64,000 nucleotides of DNA from Piper betle (GCA_033002965.1 JAURVB010003128.1:62001-126000), one strand, 5' to 3'. Shown: positions 12,190 through 24,800, counted from the stretch's first letter. The notes: generated from the letters alone by a model not told the origin. Numbers and translations: made by a program.

Positions 12190-13439
12190 TGTAAAATCCT
12201 GAAAAAAAATAATTAGGTTATTTTATTTGGGGTTTTATAAATCTTAAAACGAACCATAAATAATATTTAATTAAATAAATTCTTAAGAATCAATATTATA
12301 AATTATCAATTATAACACATTTGTATTCGCTTAATAGTAAGTTTTTGACTTTTCATTATCACATAAATAATATAGTTATGAGTAATTATATTCTTTTCTA
12401 TAAAATTTAATGTAGTGATTTCTTAAATTCCACACATATTAATAAAATTTAATATAATGACTTATTGAATTTCACATATATTCTTCTAGATATAGGAGAG
12501 TTCTGATGTTATATGAAACATCCTCTAGATAGTTTATGAGCACATTTGGCTTTAGAGAAATTATATTTATATTAGGATCATGTGTCGTAGTTGCGAGTGC
12601 CTCATCACAATTCCAGGTTCGTATAATTACTTGAAATATTATATATTTTGATTTGGGAATCTTAGTCAGCCTGAATCTACATTCGATCACCATGCGCCAA
12701 GTGCAACCCAAGTCAAAGAATTGGTTCAGTCCGACACATGGCAGCACCCTTAAAAAAATTACTATGTAGGAGTCTTGGTCGACTTGAGTTCATATTTGAC
12801 CACCATGCACTGAGCGCAATCGGGGTTAATGAATTGACTCAATTCGACACAAGGCAACACCCCTGAAAGATTAAATACTTGCCCCTATGCCAAAAGAGGT
12901 GACAGGGCACAGTGGTGCAAGCCACCTCATTATGCACTTGTGATACAGAGAGGGTGAATTAATGACAAATATTAGTAACTACAGGCTGAGGGCCACATAG
13001 TGTGTGTGCGCATACATGAGATTGTCGCTAGATGGGGTGGCCGCCCGTCCCAGCATATTAAGAACTTAGCATAAGCTTATAATTACTAAAAGACGTAATT
13101 TAGATGTTTTGGAATATGTTAATTGTTTCTTATAATTATACGACTTAGTGTTTTTATCACTAACACGGAATTGCCTCTATAGGTATGAGCATGGAAGGAT
13201 GGGTAGAGTCGGGACAACTAGAGGACTCTATTATTGGAGTATTATTTTCTCGAGATCGTTTGCATGACAGTGAGATTTTGGTTCGGTTCATGGGACTTAG
13301 ATTATTCCAAGCATTTATATATTAAAGTTATTATTGTGGATTTATTAAAAATCTTGAAAATTAATAGAAAATTAATTTATGAAACATTTAGTTTTATATA
13401 AACACTTGGCTCGTGGCTCGAAACGGGCAGGTCGTTACA
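12190..13439. mobile_element. Solo LTR (family B) inserted in Copia-1, TSD ACCAT
   Basis: Starts TGTAAAATCC at 12190 and ends GGTCGTTACA at 13439. It is flanked on both sides by ACCAT (12185-12189 and 13440-13444). It splits Copia-1 sequence upstream of the integrase. No internal region or coding domain is present, as expected for a solo LTR left by LTR-LTR recombination. Length is 1250 bp, and it contains an internal tandem duplication. Confidence 0.85.
12655..12870. repeat. About 112-bp tandem duplication inside solo LTR B
   Basis: Two diverged units (about 12655-12760 and 12767-12870) share the order GGA.TCTT.GTC, ACCACCATGC-type string, GAATTG..TCA, CGACACA.GGCA.CACCC. Probably ancestral to the insertion, since divergence is clear. 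Confidence 0.65.
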
Positions 13440-13867
13440 ACCATACTTTCCCTTCAACAACTACTAGAGATTCTTGCACCAATTTTCATCAGTCACATCG
13501 AAATCGTGAAGCATAACCCTCATCATCCAGCACATCTGATAACATCAAATTCAATCTTAAATCAGGAATATGATGCACGTTTTTCAAAATAAGTGTACAA
13601 GTAGAATCGGTTATAATTTGTACATCACCATGACTAACAATTTTGAAAGTCTCTCATCTTCATCACACCTAAATCAACTGTTATATAGGTGTTGAAGAAA
13701 TCTCGGCATGGGGTAGCATGTAACGATGCAATAAAATCAATCACCTAGTTAGTATCATCAATAGTTGTCAAACAACCATTTTTATCATCAAGCGTGAGTA
13801 GTACATCTTCAGTTATAACATTGACAACCTTATCACCTTCACTCTTATTGTCAAACACCTTACAATT

Positions 13868-16717
13868 TGTAAAACCCGTGACTCGAGTCAGGGTTTTACG
13901 TTACCGAACCAGTCGGTTCGACCGTTGGTTCGAGTCGAGTCAGTTTCATGAACCGCGTGCTGAGTCGAGACCAGCCGTGAGTTATGAGCGATGAGAGTCA
14001 GGTGTACCTGAATATATGATGATAACGTCGAGAAGATGGTGAGGAATGAGTTATCAGAATATATGAAAGTATGCAGTATTTTTTTCTTTTTATATGTTTG
14101 ATCGGAGAAATAGTGTTAGGCCGAATAACGCATTAGGACGCGTTGGATTATATTCGGGTGGGTTAGTAGTTATAGAGCATGCCATTTGGATGTTGTTGTG
14201 TTTGTTTTAGTTTATGGAATTTTTCCATATTTTTCTAAGATTTTTTTTAGAATTTATTACGAACTAGTTATTATTTTGACTCGAGTCGGAATCGAGTCAA
14301 TACTAAATTACAAGTTTGCCACTAGCCATGTTTTTCTCCCTCCCGACATCTTCCCCGTCCAAACCCTAGCCGCGCCGCCGTCATTGTGTGTTGCCGCCGC
14401 CGCCGCTGCCGACGCCGTGCTGCCGCCGATCGACGCCGCCCCGCCCCGTCGTGCCGTCGCCGTGCCGCCACGACCCACCCCGGCCACCGTCTCGCCGCCA
14501 CGACGTCGGAATCGCCCCACGAAACCACCTCGGCCGCCGCCACTTCGGGCCGGATTCGCCGCCGTCCGGGCCGCTCCGCCGCCGGTGTGACCCTGACGAG
14601 CACCCCCTCGCCGTTGCCGACGTTTCCCCCATCCTCCCGACCGCCGTCGAGGCCGGCCGGAGCCCCGATCGGAGCACACCGCCGCCGCCGCCCATTTTCG
14701 ACACCGTCGTCGACGGCCATCGCCGCCTCGGTTGCTCTGTTTGACACCGCCATCGGACCAAGCTCGTCGAGCTGGTGCCGATAGACCCCCTGATTGCCCC
14801 GTCCCGAATCCTTGCCGGAAAACCGCCGACACTCGCCGGAAAACCGCCGGAACCGCCGGAAAAATTGGATTCGTGGGAAATTCGCCGGATCATCCGCCGA
14901 ACGCACCTGGTCCAATCTGATCGGACTTCGGACGCCGCTAGGTGCCGAATTCGAGTTTCGAGCCGCGAAACGGAAACCCTAGCCGTCGCCGATTTTCGAC
15001 GACGCGAGGTATAATTTATTTTAACTTAATTATTTGAAAGTATTGATTATTAGAATTTGCATGCTATGATTGATGAATTGTGTATTGTAATTACTATATA
15101 TAAATGTGGATTTGATTTAGAATAAAATATGAAATTTGTTGGAATTGTGTGGTGTTAAAAAATAGAAGTTATGAAACTAATTAGGGTTATTAGGTAATGA
15201 TCATGATCTAATGCAAACTAGCCTAAGTAGACTTGCTAGAATTGATATAGGTTAATGTGTGTTGATTGATGCGTGATTGTGTTGATTGTGCGTGCATGCT
15301 ATAGGATGTGTGATTCATCATGCGGGCGTTAGTATTTAGTTTGATTGTGTAGGTACGGTGTAGGAGCTCGCCGCCTAGGCGCGTGGACCCGTTTGGAGCT
15401 TCTACCAGGTCCGTTTAGGACTCGTTCTCTGATTTACGCTACTCTCTTGTGTATTTGATTTATTATGTGCAGGACGAGTTAAGTGGCGTTTTATCGAATC
15501 CCACTTAACTCGGGCCATTTAGCCAACGATTTTCCGGATTAATAACCCTCGAGGATGAGATCCCTCGAGTTTGTTTTCGAACTTCAGATCCAGCTCACGT
15601 TGCCTTCGGGCCTATTGTATAAATCCCAACCCAGACCTATATATATGTATAGTTTTCGTGTTTTTGTGAGAGACTGAATGAGGGAAATCCGACTACCGTG
15701 CTACGCGAGCGGGCACGTGTGTGTCGACAGTGGGCTCTGGAATGGTGTGCGGGCCGTTTCATTCCCGAGGGATCCTGACAACTCCACCTTTGAGTTCCTC
15801 AAACCCGGAGAAGTGTGGAGGTTCACGGGTACTGCATTGCAGCGCATGTCTAGACTTGTGGTTTCAAAGGGTACTGAAGGCGACTGCCTGAGAGTACTCG
15901 GCCTTCGTGCTCAAGGCCAGGAGTAATATGGAAGGTGCAGAGGGCGGAAAGGAATGAGATTTGACGCGAGAAGCAATAGAGAAATGGCCGAGGCATGAGA
16001 ATGTGAAAGATAGGGGGACGCTGTCGACCCGAGGGCGACGGCTCCCGTATGTGCCCTGATGAGAGTTCTTGAGGAAGTATATGGTTTTCATTCAACAGGA
16101 GAGTTTGCTCTCCTGTGCCAGATTGATATTAGTTATTTTCCGGGCCGGTAACACTCGTTACTGACAGTTTTTCTATATATATGTAGGTGAGAAATGCGAA
16201 GGATGAAAGCTGTCGGGACTGCGGAGGAGCAGCACGGAACCGCGCACACATGTACCTGCCGCGTGTAACGTATAATGATGGTGTGTTATTGTTATGTAAA
16301 CGATAATTTTGATGTGTTTGCTTGAGATAAATTACTTGTTATGAAACGAACTGATAAATATGAATGAGTAGGGAGCCTTGGAGTACAGACTCGGCTCAGG
16401 TAAAAACGAATGAGATAATGGTTGAATGTTAGGGTAGATTATTATGTGTTACTGTATTTTTATAAAATAGTATATATTTTCTTTTGGTTTTTTTCATTTA
16501 TTATTTTGTCTTGTCTTTGCTTGTACATCATAGCATGCATGTAGGACTACGTTAGAACCCACGCATCCCATCCATGCATTTCATATTTGCATCTCCATCT
16601 TGAGACACCGAGGGCAGATCCGGGTCGGCTTAACCGAACCCAGTAGATTAGCGAACGGTTCGGTCGCCGGTGACATTTCCGGGTCAGTTCACGGGTGAGC
16701 CGAAACGGGGTGTTACA
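13868..16717. mobile_element. Large solo LTR (family A, 2850 bp) inserted in Copia-1, TSD CAATT
   Basis: Starts TGTAAAACCC (13868) and ends GGGGTGTTACA (16717). It is flanked by CAATT at 13863-13867 and 16718-16722. It sits inside the Copia-1 gag zinc-knuckle region: joining the flanks restores a continuous minus-strand NCYNYKKDLRNCK-like reading. No gag or pol domain is found inside. It contains a GC-rich block (14340-15010) that gives several spurious open frames, an AT-rich block, and a TATA-like TATATATATGTATAG near 15640. LTRs of this size are known from some Ty3/Gypsy lineages, but the lineage cannot be assigned without an internal region. Confidence 0.85.
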
Positions 16718-16722
16718 CAATT

Positions 16723-17640
16723 TCTTAAATCTTTCTTGTAATTGTAACAGTTATGCTTCTTGTGACCAACTTAATCACAATAAAAATAATTGAAGGTCTT
16801 GTTTCTGGATTTAGATCTTCCTCTTCTCTTGTCTCTTCCACCTAGATTCCTACTCTTTGATCTTCCCCGAGAACTATCTTCAGAAACGAAAGTTAAAGAT
16901 GAATTAGAGAAGGTCACCCATTGTGTTTTCCTTCTCACCTCTTCACTCAAAAAATAACTTGAAACCATATCAAAAGTTAGTTACTTGTCAGAATTATTCA
17001 AAGAAATAACCAAAGGTTCTCATGACTCAAGTAAGGTATTTTATAATAAACAAGCTTGCCAAACATCATCAAGAGACATTCAAACTAGACAATTGAATTA
17101 ATATACCTTGCATTTCATTGATGTAGTCACTAGTTTCTGTCTCATCCTTCTACTGAAGATTCATCAACATTTGACTAGTAGGTTCTGATTCTCACAGGTG
17201 TTTCTTACATATATATACAGAAGCTTATACCAAAACTCCTTGACCATCTTTGTTACCATGACATGGTTATATTCGTTATGTTCTAGCAATTGTCTGTTCA
17301 AAGCTATTCAATTTCTATCCATTTTGATCCACTTAATCATGACAATCAACTTAGCTTTAGCAGTAGACGGAAGTGGAAGAATCGAAAAGATTTCTCTTCA
17401 TCAGTCACAACCGAAGTAGCATTCAATACTGGACAATAACTCGACAACTTAGCACGACCAATAATTGAATTATATAAAGTCTTCGTGAAAAAATAATCAA
17501 TTGTACGACATTTCCAGTAATGTTAATTAGACTTACCCTTAAGGGCGATCATTTTAGCATGTTTTTCGTCATTTAACTTAACACAAAAGGATACTACCCA
17601 AAACTCAAACGAGCAAAAAAAAATGAACCAAAACTCTAAT
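16723..17640 (-). pseudogene. Copia-1 gag remnant
   Basis: The minus-strand frame at 16771-16968 reads SEEVRRKTQ..RGRSKSRN..RGRSKSRNK followed by YFYCD, the Arg/Ser-rich linker and the first half of the CCHC zinc knuckle of Copia gag. The second half continues across the nested LTR at 13862 and below. The upstream part to 17640 contains stops. A decayed primer-binding string (AGTATTAGAG-like) lies next to the LTR at about 17625-17645. Confidence 0.75.
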
Positions 17641-17645
17641 ACTAT

Positions 17646-18272
17646 TGTTGGGAAACAGGTGCTATAGCGAAATCAACCCAAAGAAAATATTTCCCTTCAG
17701 GATAAAATGATAATAAATATAAGATGAAATATGAAACACCAAGATAAAAAAATGGATGGAAACTTACCTCCAAATTAAAGAAAATAAAACCAACATACTT
17801 AATCAACTTTAATTAAAAAACTCTTTCAAAATGAAATATAAAAAATGCAATTTGGGAAAACTTTCTCAACACAAATAAGACTAACAATAATATCTAAAAA
17901 TTACAACTCTTGAGAAAAATAATATATAAAAAATTGAGAAAATAACAAACACCTAAAAAAGAATGGATTAACCTCACACTTTAGATTATAAAAGAATGGA
18001 CCAACTTCAATTTGAGATGACAAAAAGTTTCTTCAAAAATTTTCTTTTATAAGTCAAATATTCTTTAAAACTCTCGAGATGATATTTTATTTAACATTAA
18101 CAAAATTTTCCTTAAGAATATGAACAGAATTAAAGAAGTCACATCATTAAACTTATGTAGACAATGACATAATCACATATTGTATACAAAACACCCGTTA
18201 TAAGTGTGATAAATGAAAAGCTAAAAATTGATAATTAAATTTTTCAATACGACTAGGTGAGGGAGCCCAACA
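17646..18272 (-). repeat. 5' LTR of Copia-1
   Basis: On the minus strand it starts TGTTGGGCTCCC (18272) and ends TTTCCCAACA (17646), giving the short inverted termini usual for Copia LTRs. It is 627 bp long and similar to 10070-10682. Confidence 0.8.
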
Positions 18273-19728
18273 CAAAAATCATTCACTTCATATTTGAAAA
18301 TTTTTCCACTAACACCAAATGGGAGTAATAAACGTTTGTAGAGATATGCTTGCTTAGTATTCAGGATTGTGTTGGTTTTGTTTGTAGTAAGTGTAATATC
18401 CATATTATTTGACTTGAATTCTTGGAATAGTGGATATTGTATTGGCTAGATCATAATCTTGGGTTGTAATAGTAAGAATAATTGAATTGAATTCTTGGAA
18501 TAGTGGATATTGTATTAGCTAGCTCATAATCTTGGGTTGTAATACTAAGAGTCAACTGATTCATTTTAGCGAGGAATCTCTATATTAAAATCTACGTATG
18601 AGTTGATAAATATTTACTTATTTAGAAAGAAGAAACGTCATGAACGCATAAAAGTGCTTCACACTTGTAAATTTCCCATGGCGAATAGATCAAAAAAACT
18701 CTCTAACATAATATTATAAATCAACTTGTAAATGTCACTAATAATTATGTTACTAGTTATAGCCTTGGACACACTTGTCCTAAAATGATAGGCTCTAAAT
18801 GTTGAGAATAGTCTCACATTTACAATAGATATAAGTTGTAATTTTGATAAATACATGTGAATTGTCTTAATGGCTAATTAATTATTTTAGATAAGATTCA
18901 GATCTTCTTATACTATCCACTAGTTAGCCAATGGACTATTTTCCACCACATATTTTGGGCTTGGGCCCGTATCCATTCTTAAACTGTGAATAAGAAAAAA
19001 AGGCCCATTAAAATGAATCATCTCTTCTTCTTCTTCACAACGCCGACACCCTCTATCCTGTTTTGTTCGTTGGGAATGTATCTGTCCAAGTCCCTGCTGA
19101 TAATAGAAAAACCATGTATAGATGTTCACAATTTAGATGTTCCCCTACATAGATATGCATTTGGGACATTACAAAACTTCATTACATCACTTCAAAGAAA
19201 GTTGTGTAAATGATGACAACTTAGGTTGGAGCTCTTTCACCTTTTCTTTGGCTTCCCTTTTTCTTTTTTGATGTGTTGAGCATGATCAGGAGATTAAATT
19301 AGGTAACAGCGTAATGCAACATCTGTTAGTCACATTGTTTGCCTTTGCTTTCTCTTGGCTAGTTTTATGTCGGCCGTTCTTATTTCTATATTATTTATTT
19401 ATACCGATCACAGGGCCATTATCATGATCTAGTTATACCGCAATAAAAAGTGAATCTTGACCCAGACAGCGATTTACATATTTTCATTTCGAGGGTAATC
19501 AGAGTCACTTGGTTCATCCTCGTTTCACAGGTTGGTCAATTTTCCTCTAGACATATTGCATTCCCTCGACCTTCGTACCAAAATTGAGTGCTAAATAAAT
19601 CAGAGAATTCAAGATACAAAACTTTTTGTGAATGTTTATTAACATGACAAAAAACCATTGCAAGATAAACATAAAGTAATTCAAAGAGAAACATGAGAAA
19701 AATAACTGTATATTTTAAAAAGCGCCAT
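18273..19728. other. Intergenic region upstream of the TPR gene 3' end
   Basis: Contains the 73-bp tandem duplication and GGGCTTGGGCCC/AAGGCCCA (site-II-like) words near 18958-19005, followed by CT-rich sequence, which would suit a promoter. No coding sequence follows. A short minus-strand frame near 18290-18380 vaguely resembles a reverse transcriptase LPFGVS motif but is too short to call. Confidence 0.35.
18411..18555. repeat. Tandem duplication, 73-bp unit, two copies
   Basis: Units at 18411-18483 and 18484-18555 share GAATTCTTGGAATAGTGGAT and CATAATCTTGGGTTGTAATA with only a few mismatches. Confidence 0.85.
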
Positions 19729-20939
19729 TTAGGAAGCAGCTGCTAAAGGTGGAATCTGTTCGTCGCGAAAGGAGGAGGACGTTTGATTTTCCTCATCCTC
19801 AGCTTCTTCGTCTAGAGTATTCCACAAAAAATATGCGTATGAGCCCATCACAAAACTGCATTAAGAAGGTTACATATTTATTATTTGGCAGCTAATTAAA
19901 GCTCAATAGTTTTAGTGAATTAGTAGTTGCCCACTGAGAACAAATAGTAAAAAATAAAACAATATTACAGAAATATACACGGCAATATTTAACCATCAAA
20001 AACCAAAGATGTATAATGCACTCACCAATTTCTGAGGATCAAGCTTAACAGCTTGATCAAAGTAGGACAGAGCTCGTTTAGCATCCTTGTGTGCCCGCCA
20101 TACAACATCACCAAACAAAGACCACACCTCGCCGTCTTCTGGGTCGGCCATTACAGACCTCGCCAAGTATTCTTCTGCCTTCACCAAGTCCCCTTTCACC
20201 TATATTAATTAATACGGCCACGAAACAGAATACAAAAGCCAATAATTTCAGTTTTGTTAATTTTGGCTTATAACAAGTAGATTACAAGATGATGAACTAC
20301 TAATCAAGAAAACATTAGTGCGTGATTTGTGAATTGGTATTGCACCTCGTTGAGATACTTGGCGTAGTTAGAGAGGAGGAGACTGCTGCCGGGATCCGCT
20401 TTTATCATTCTTCTGTAATACAAATCCAAGCTTTCCTTGCCGGAGAACCCCTCAGACCCACCGTCGTCGTCGTTGTCACAACCGCCGCCGCCACCGCCGC
20501 CGCCTACTCCACTGCCTCCCCCGCTACCGAACCCATCACCGGAAAAGCTGGTCAGTGGGGCGTCGCCCTTTGCTGCCGCTGGGGTCAGATCTGAGCTCCA
20601 CCGAACCCGACGCAGCGACGACGACGACGACATGTACTCCAACATCTTCCACTCCTCGGCCCCTTCCGACGCCGATGTTTCTTCGGAGATGGCCGCGCTG
20701 TTCAATGGGGAAGTGATGGCAATACGCTTCGAGGCCAAGTCCTGGAGATCGGTCTCCGACCGGGCCCTGCTCATCTTCCTCTTCGAGAGGCTGCCAAAAT
20801 CAAAACTTGGGCTCGCACACATCGCCAACGACACCAACTGTCGCCGCTTGCGGAAGGAACATGCGAAATCTCCTTCCATGAACAACGCCTCCTTGCCACG
20901 GGAATTCAACACCGGAGTAGAAGAACTCCTCACCAGCAT
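19729..20939 (-). CDS. TPR-like superfamily protein, three exons
   Basis: Three minus-strand exons are proposed: 20346-20939, 20026-20199 and 19729-19855. The start is the ATG at 20939, because the longer frame upstream begins with TTG. Exon 1 encodes a Ser-rich N-terminus (MLVRSSSTPVLNS), a Gly/Asp low-complexity stretch (GGGGGGG..DNDDDGG), then LDLYYRRMIKADP..LLLSNYAKYLNE. Exon 2 supplies GDLVKAEEYLARSVMADPEDGEVWSLFGDVVW and AKRALSYFDQAVKLDPQK. Exon 3 encodes VMGSYAYFLWNTLDEEAEDEE. These form two to three TPR-type helical repeats, as in a plant family of small TPR proteins of unknown function. The predicted protein is about 298 residues. Exons 1 and 2 join in phase; exons 2 and 3 are one base out of phase as read (possible extra T in the TTTT at the acceptor). 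TPR proteins usually mediate protein-protein contacts; no specific partner can be inferred. Confidence 0.75.
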
Positions 20940-21828
20940 CTTCCACAAAACTGAAAGCTTATATATGGACTTATATAAGAAACAAAAATGCTTCGAAACG
21001 AACGAAATCTAACTCAAAAAATAAGAAAAAAAATATGTAGAAACTGCATTAGTCGGTGAAAGCGACGGTATCAAATTTTATGAGAAGAAAATCAAATCGA
21101 GAGTAGAAAAAAATAGGAAGGAGAGGAGGGGAGGGTGGTGGAGTCGGAGAAGACGAGGAGAATGGGCAGAGCTACGGCTGGACGGTCAGGAAATGATATC
21201 CAAGGAGATGGGGTGCAATCTGAGCCGTTGGTTGTGGTTGAATGGTTCTATCCACTCCCGTGAAAGAGATAGCGAAAGATTTTGCATGCATTGTGATATG
21301 GCCATGATATTTATCCACTTATGTGGGAGAAGATTGAAAGATTCTTTGACCCGCCTTGTTGCTGACTCATTCCATCAACTTCGACAAATTTCTCAAAAAA
21401 TAAAAAATAAAAAACTGTGTTGAAGTTAATACTTCTAATAATATTGAAGCGATTCTAATATGTACATCGTTTGTTTTTTTTTAAAAAAAATTAATGGATT
21501 TATTATAAATGAATCACGCATGAACAGAAGCAGTCGATGAATTGCAAACAAGCCTAATCATTTTTTGTTTTTTGGAACAAGAAAATGAACAAGCAAATAC
21601 ATAAAGGCAAATAGATCATATTCTATGATTTTATTTGATCATATTCTATTTGATTACAGGTGATTGTATCATGTGATAGTTTTTTTATTCAAAATAGAGA
21701 AGGAACAGACCACTTATCTGCAAAAGAAACGTACAGTTTTTTGGAACAAAAAAACCTCAATCAGAACATCAATCTACTTTTATCTACTCATACCTTGAAA
21801 AAAAACTTCAAACTATTTGATATTAGGC
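20940..21828. other. Promoter side of the TPR gene and spacer
   Basis: The minus strand has TATATAAG-like strings just upstream of the TPR start (about 20959-20982), which could act as a TATA box. The rest is AT-rich with no recognised gene, and probably includes the 3' UTR of the peptidase gene below 21829. Confidence 0.4.
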
Positions 21829-24800
21829 TTACAAGCATCTGTTTACTTCATTGAGCATTCCCACAGCTTTCATCAGAAATGCATATCCATATGCAGCATC
21901 CTCGCACTGTAAATAACGACCACCCTCTGCAAAATGTCCTCCGGTCATATTTGTCTTTAGAATGACTGAGCAAGAACAACAGGGGCATGTTTCTTCTCGT
22001 ACTCTTGCGACATATTTCGCAGCCTCCCAAACACCCACGCTGAAGATGGAGATTCAAGGATCCATTACGGCTCAGAAGACAATGTGCATATGCATTCAAC
22101 AAATGATGGTATGTATTAACTTGACTTACCGAGAATCATTAAACGAAGCTGTCAGCAGCATTATCGGATAGCAAGCCTTAGCAGTAATATTATCATACGG
22201 AGAATAACTACGGATGGTCTTGAAGTGAGCCTCATTCTCTGGGTTTCCAAATTCTCCATGGTCCAACAACGTAAGAGGCAAGCTAGGATCCATTAGTGTG
22301 TTGCAGATGTCAAGAAAAGGCACCTGCTTAATGACAAAAGTAAGAAGCATATATCATGGTTCTCCTTCAAAGAAATACCATTATTTTTCCCTTAGATGAT
22401 TGCATTGAAAAATCAAAGAAAACAAAATTAACAAACTTATGTTAATAAGTACACGACTTAACTTTCAAAATGGCGGCACAAAATAAATTTGGATTCATAT
22501 TGATACTTGCACCAACAAGTAGACCTCCTGCACTATAACCAATTGCACAAAGCATTTCCCTACCAACATAGCCTTCACTAACTAGATAATTTCCACACGC
22601 TACAAAATCATATATGGAGTTTATTTTGTTTCTCATAGTTCCATCTTGATGCCATGACACAGATGCACCTCCACCACCCCTGCACATTATGAATCACTTG
22701 AATACTTCTAAGAAGACTGCCACATATCTTAAGCGCTATCTAACATGACATACACCAAACCTGACATCAGCATATGCAATAACCCAACCACGGTCAAGTA
22801 AAGTTGAGCCCTCTGCTTGCCAGCTTTTGTCTAGTGTTTCGCCATAAGCACCATAGCCCTGTAATACCCCAGGAGATTTACCATTCCTTTTCACCTTTGG
22901 GGAGTAAACAATTGTAAGAGGAACTTTAATTCCATCATGGGAGAGAACTTCTACACTTTCACAAGAATATGAACCAAAAAGACTGCCCGGAATCCTCATC
23001 TTTGATCCATCAGTAAAGTTTTCAAAATCAAACCCATTAATTTCAGAATGATCACAGCGAACACCATCATTACCGTCACCAGAGATCCCCAATACCTCCT
23101 CCTGGTGCACAATATGAACCTTCTTATTTGACATATCATAGTCCATGATAACATCAGGCATCTGCATTGACAAACAAAGAGCAGTCTCACAACATATCAC
23201 TGTACCATGATTTTAGAAATAGCAGTTGACACATGTTGGTAAAAATATAGATAAATGGTCAGGCATGAAACTCATGGAGACATAATTTGCAAGGAAAGGC
23301 CATAAATGAGGTAACCACAAGTAATATCTGACCCTATTTGTATGAGTATTTACATTATCAACTAAAAAACTTCTTTCTCAAACAGTTTTATTGCAGCTTT
23401 CTCAATTGAAGTTGGTAAGAATGCTTCTAATCATATCAATGCTAGTTGTGAATGGTATACCACTGGGGATGATAGAACCACACGATAAACGTCTGTCATG
23501 AAGTCATGGTTCGAACCAGCTGAGATACCGTAATTGTCAGAAGGAAATGGAAAAAACCATGGTTCCAAATCCTCCAACTTTAGAAAGGGCTGCGAAAGAA
23601 AATTATGCAAATGTAGAATAGCATTAGCAAAATACTGATCACAAATTGCTGCAATAAGAACCACGAAGAATCCATACAACATTAATGCCTACTTCCTCGT
23701 TACAACCTGCTGTCAACTGATACATGATTTAACATTTGTGTACAATTACCTATATGAGAAGCATAGCAACTCTAGCATCAGACAGTCAATGGAAATTAGG
23801 TCAAAACAAGCTATCTAACCTTAGAGTTGTTGCAGAAAGGCATCATTACAGAACAAACTGCAGGAAAACCTCCCTTCTCAAGAAAAGAACTAAATGTCCA
23901 TTGAACATGTCCATATCTTCGAAAGTCACATCAGGATCTGGGAGAACAACACCCTAAAACGTAGCACAGGTGAGAGTCGATCAAACCAAAAACTTGATAT
24001 TTCAGTCAGAATTAGGATTGTCTATCAACATCATTATAAATCCACCCAACCATTTAGTGAGTGCAGAACCTCACTAATAGCTTAATCTGCACAACCAAAT
24101 ATCTCAATATATTATAGCTCTAAAAGTAAGATAACATAATCATATAGGTAATTGCTGCATACTAGCAAATTCCTAACTTAAATACTACTAAATAACAGAG
24201 AATTTCATGATATATATAATACATGATCAATGTATTACTTAAAATTACCTGCCATTCTGACAGTGGTAAGTTCCCACCTCCATGTATGGCAAGGTAGTAA
24301 CCGCCGCCGGCGTCCGTATTCTTCAAAGGAGCATTGGTAAGGATATAAAAATCACCATGATGGTGTTCCACGAAGTATTTTACATCTGGTGCCCGCCTGC
24401 ACACTAGTTGCAACTTATCATGAGGATTTGATGAATTCAGCAAATAAACCTGTCATATGACAAGGAATGATCACATTTCAATATGCCTGCATGTCCATGA
24501 AAAGCAATTATAAGAGAAGTAAAATAAGTAGCCTTCCTCAGATGAAGTTCTTGAGTTAGAATTGATAGTTATGTACTTGCCATCCTTTGTGCTGGTAATG
24601 TCCACACAACAGTTCATGTCATACTCATTGTATAGTAAGCTATCTGGACTGTCTGAATCAAGTTTTATAGAATAAACCCTGATGCATATAGAAATCCTCT
24701 CCATCATTATTTCTTCTTTTTAAATATCAGTCATGTTTAGACAAAGTTTATCAGATAACTACCAACAATCCTGCCAACACACTGGTCAGATTACCTGTAA

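Larger units (their letters stand above)
10070..18272 (-). mobile_element. Degenerate Ty1/Copia retrotransposon (Copia-1) with two nested solo LTRs
   Basis: Read on the minus strand, the order is 5' LTR (17646-18272), a decayed iMet-type primer site next to it, gag (16723-17640), a zinc-knuckle/protease region split by insertions, integrase (about 11600-12189), the start of reverse transcriptase (10740-10870), a purine-rich tract and the 3' LTR (about 10070-10682). Two unrelated solo LTRs (13868-16717 and 12190-13439) interrupt it, each with a 5-bp target duplication. Most of reverse transcriptase and all of RNase H are missing, and stops are frequent. It cannot move on its own. Confidence 0.85.

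Noticed and set aside
14308..15014. Several overlapping 60-200-residue open frames on both strands (Arg/Pro/Gly-rich)
   Set aside because: They lie in the GC-rich block of solo LTR A, overlap in all frames and have no domain; compositional artefacts.
18275..18380. Minus-strand RLLLPFGVS string resembling a Ty3/Gypsy reverse transcriptase motif
   Set aside because: About 30 residues only, without neighbouring RT motifs; could be chance.
18958..19060. Promoter-like GGCCCA motifs and CT-rich leader
   Set aside because: No coding sequence follows on the plus strand, so a promoter call cannot be supported.
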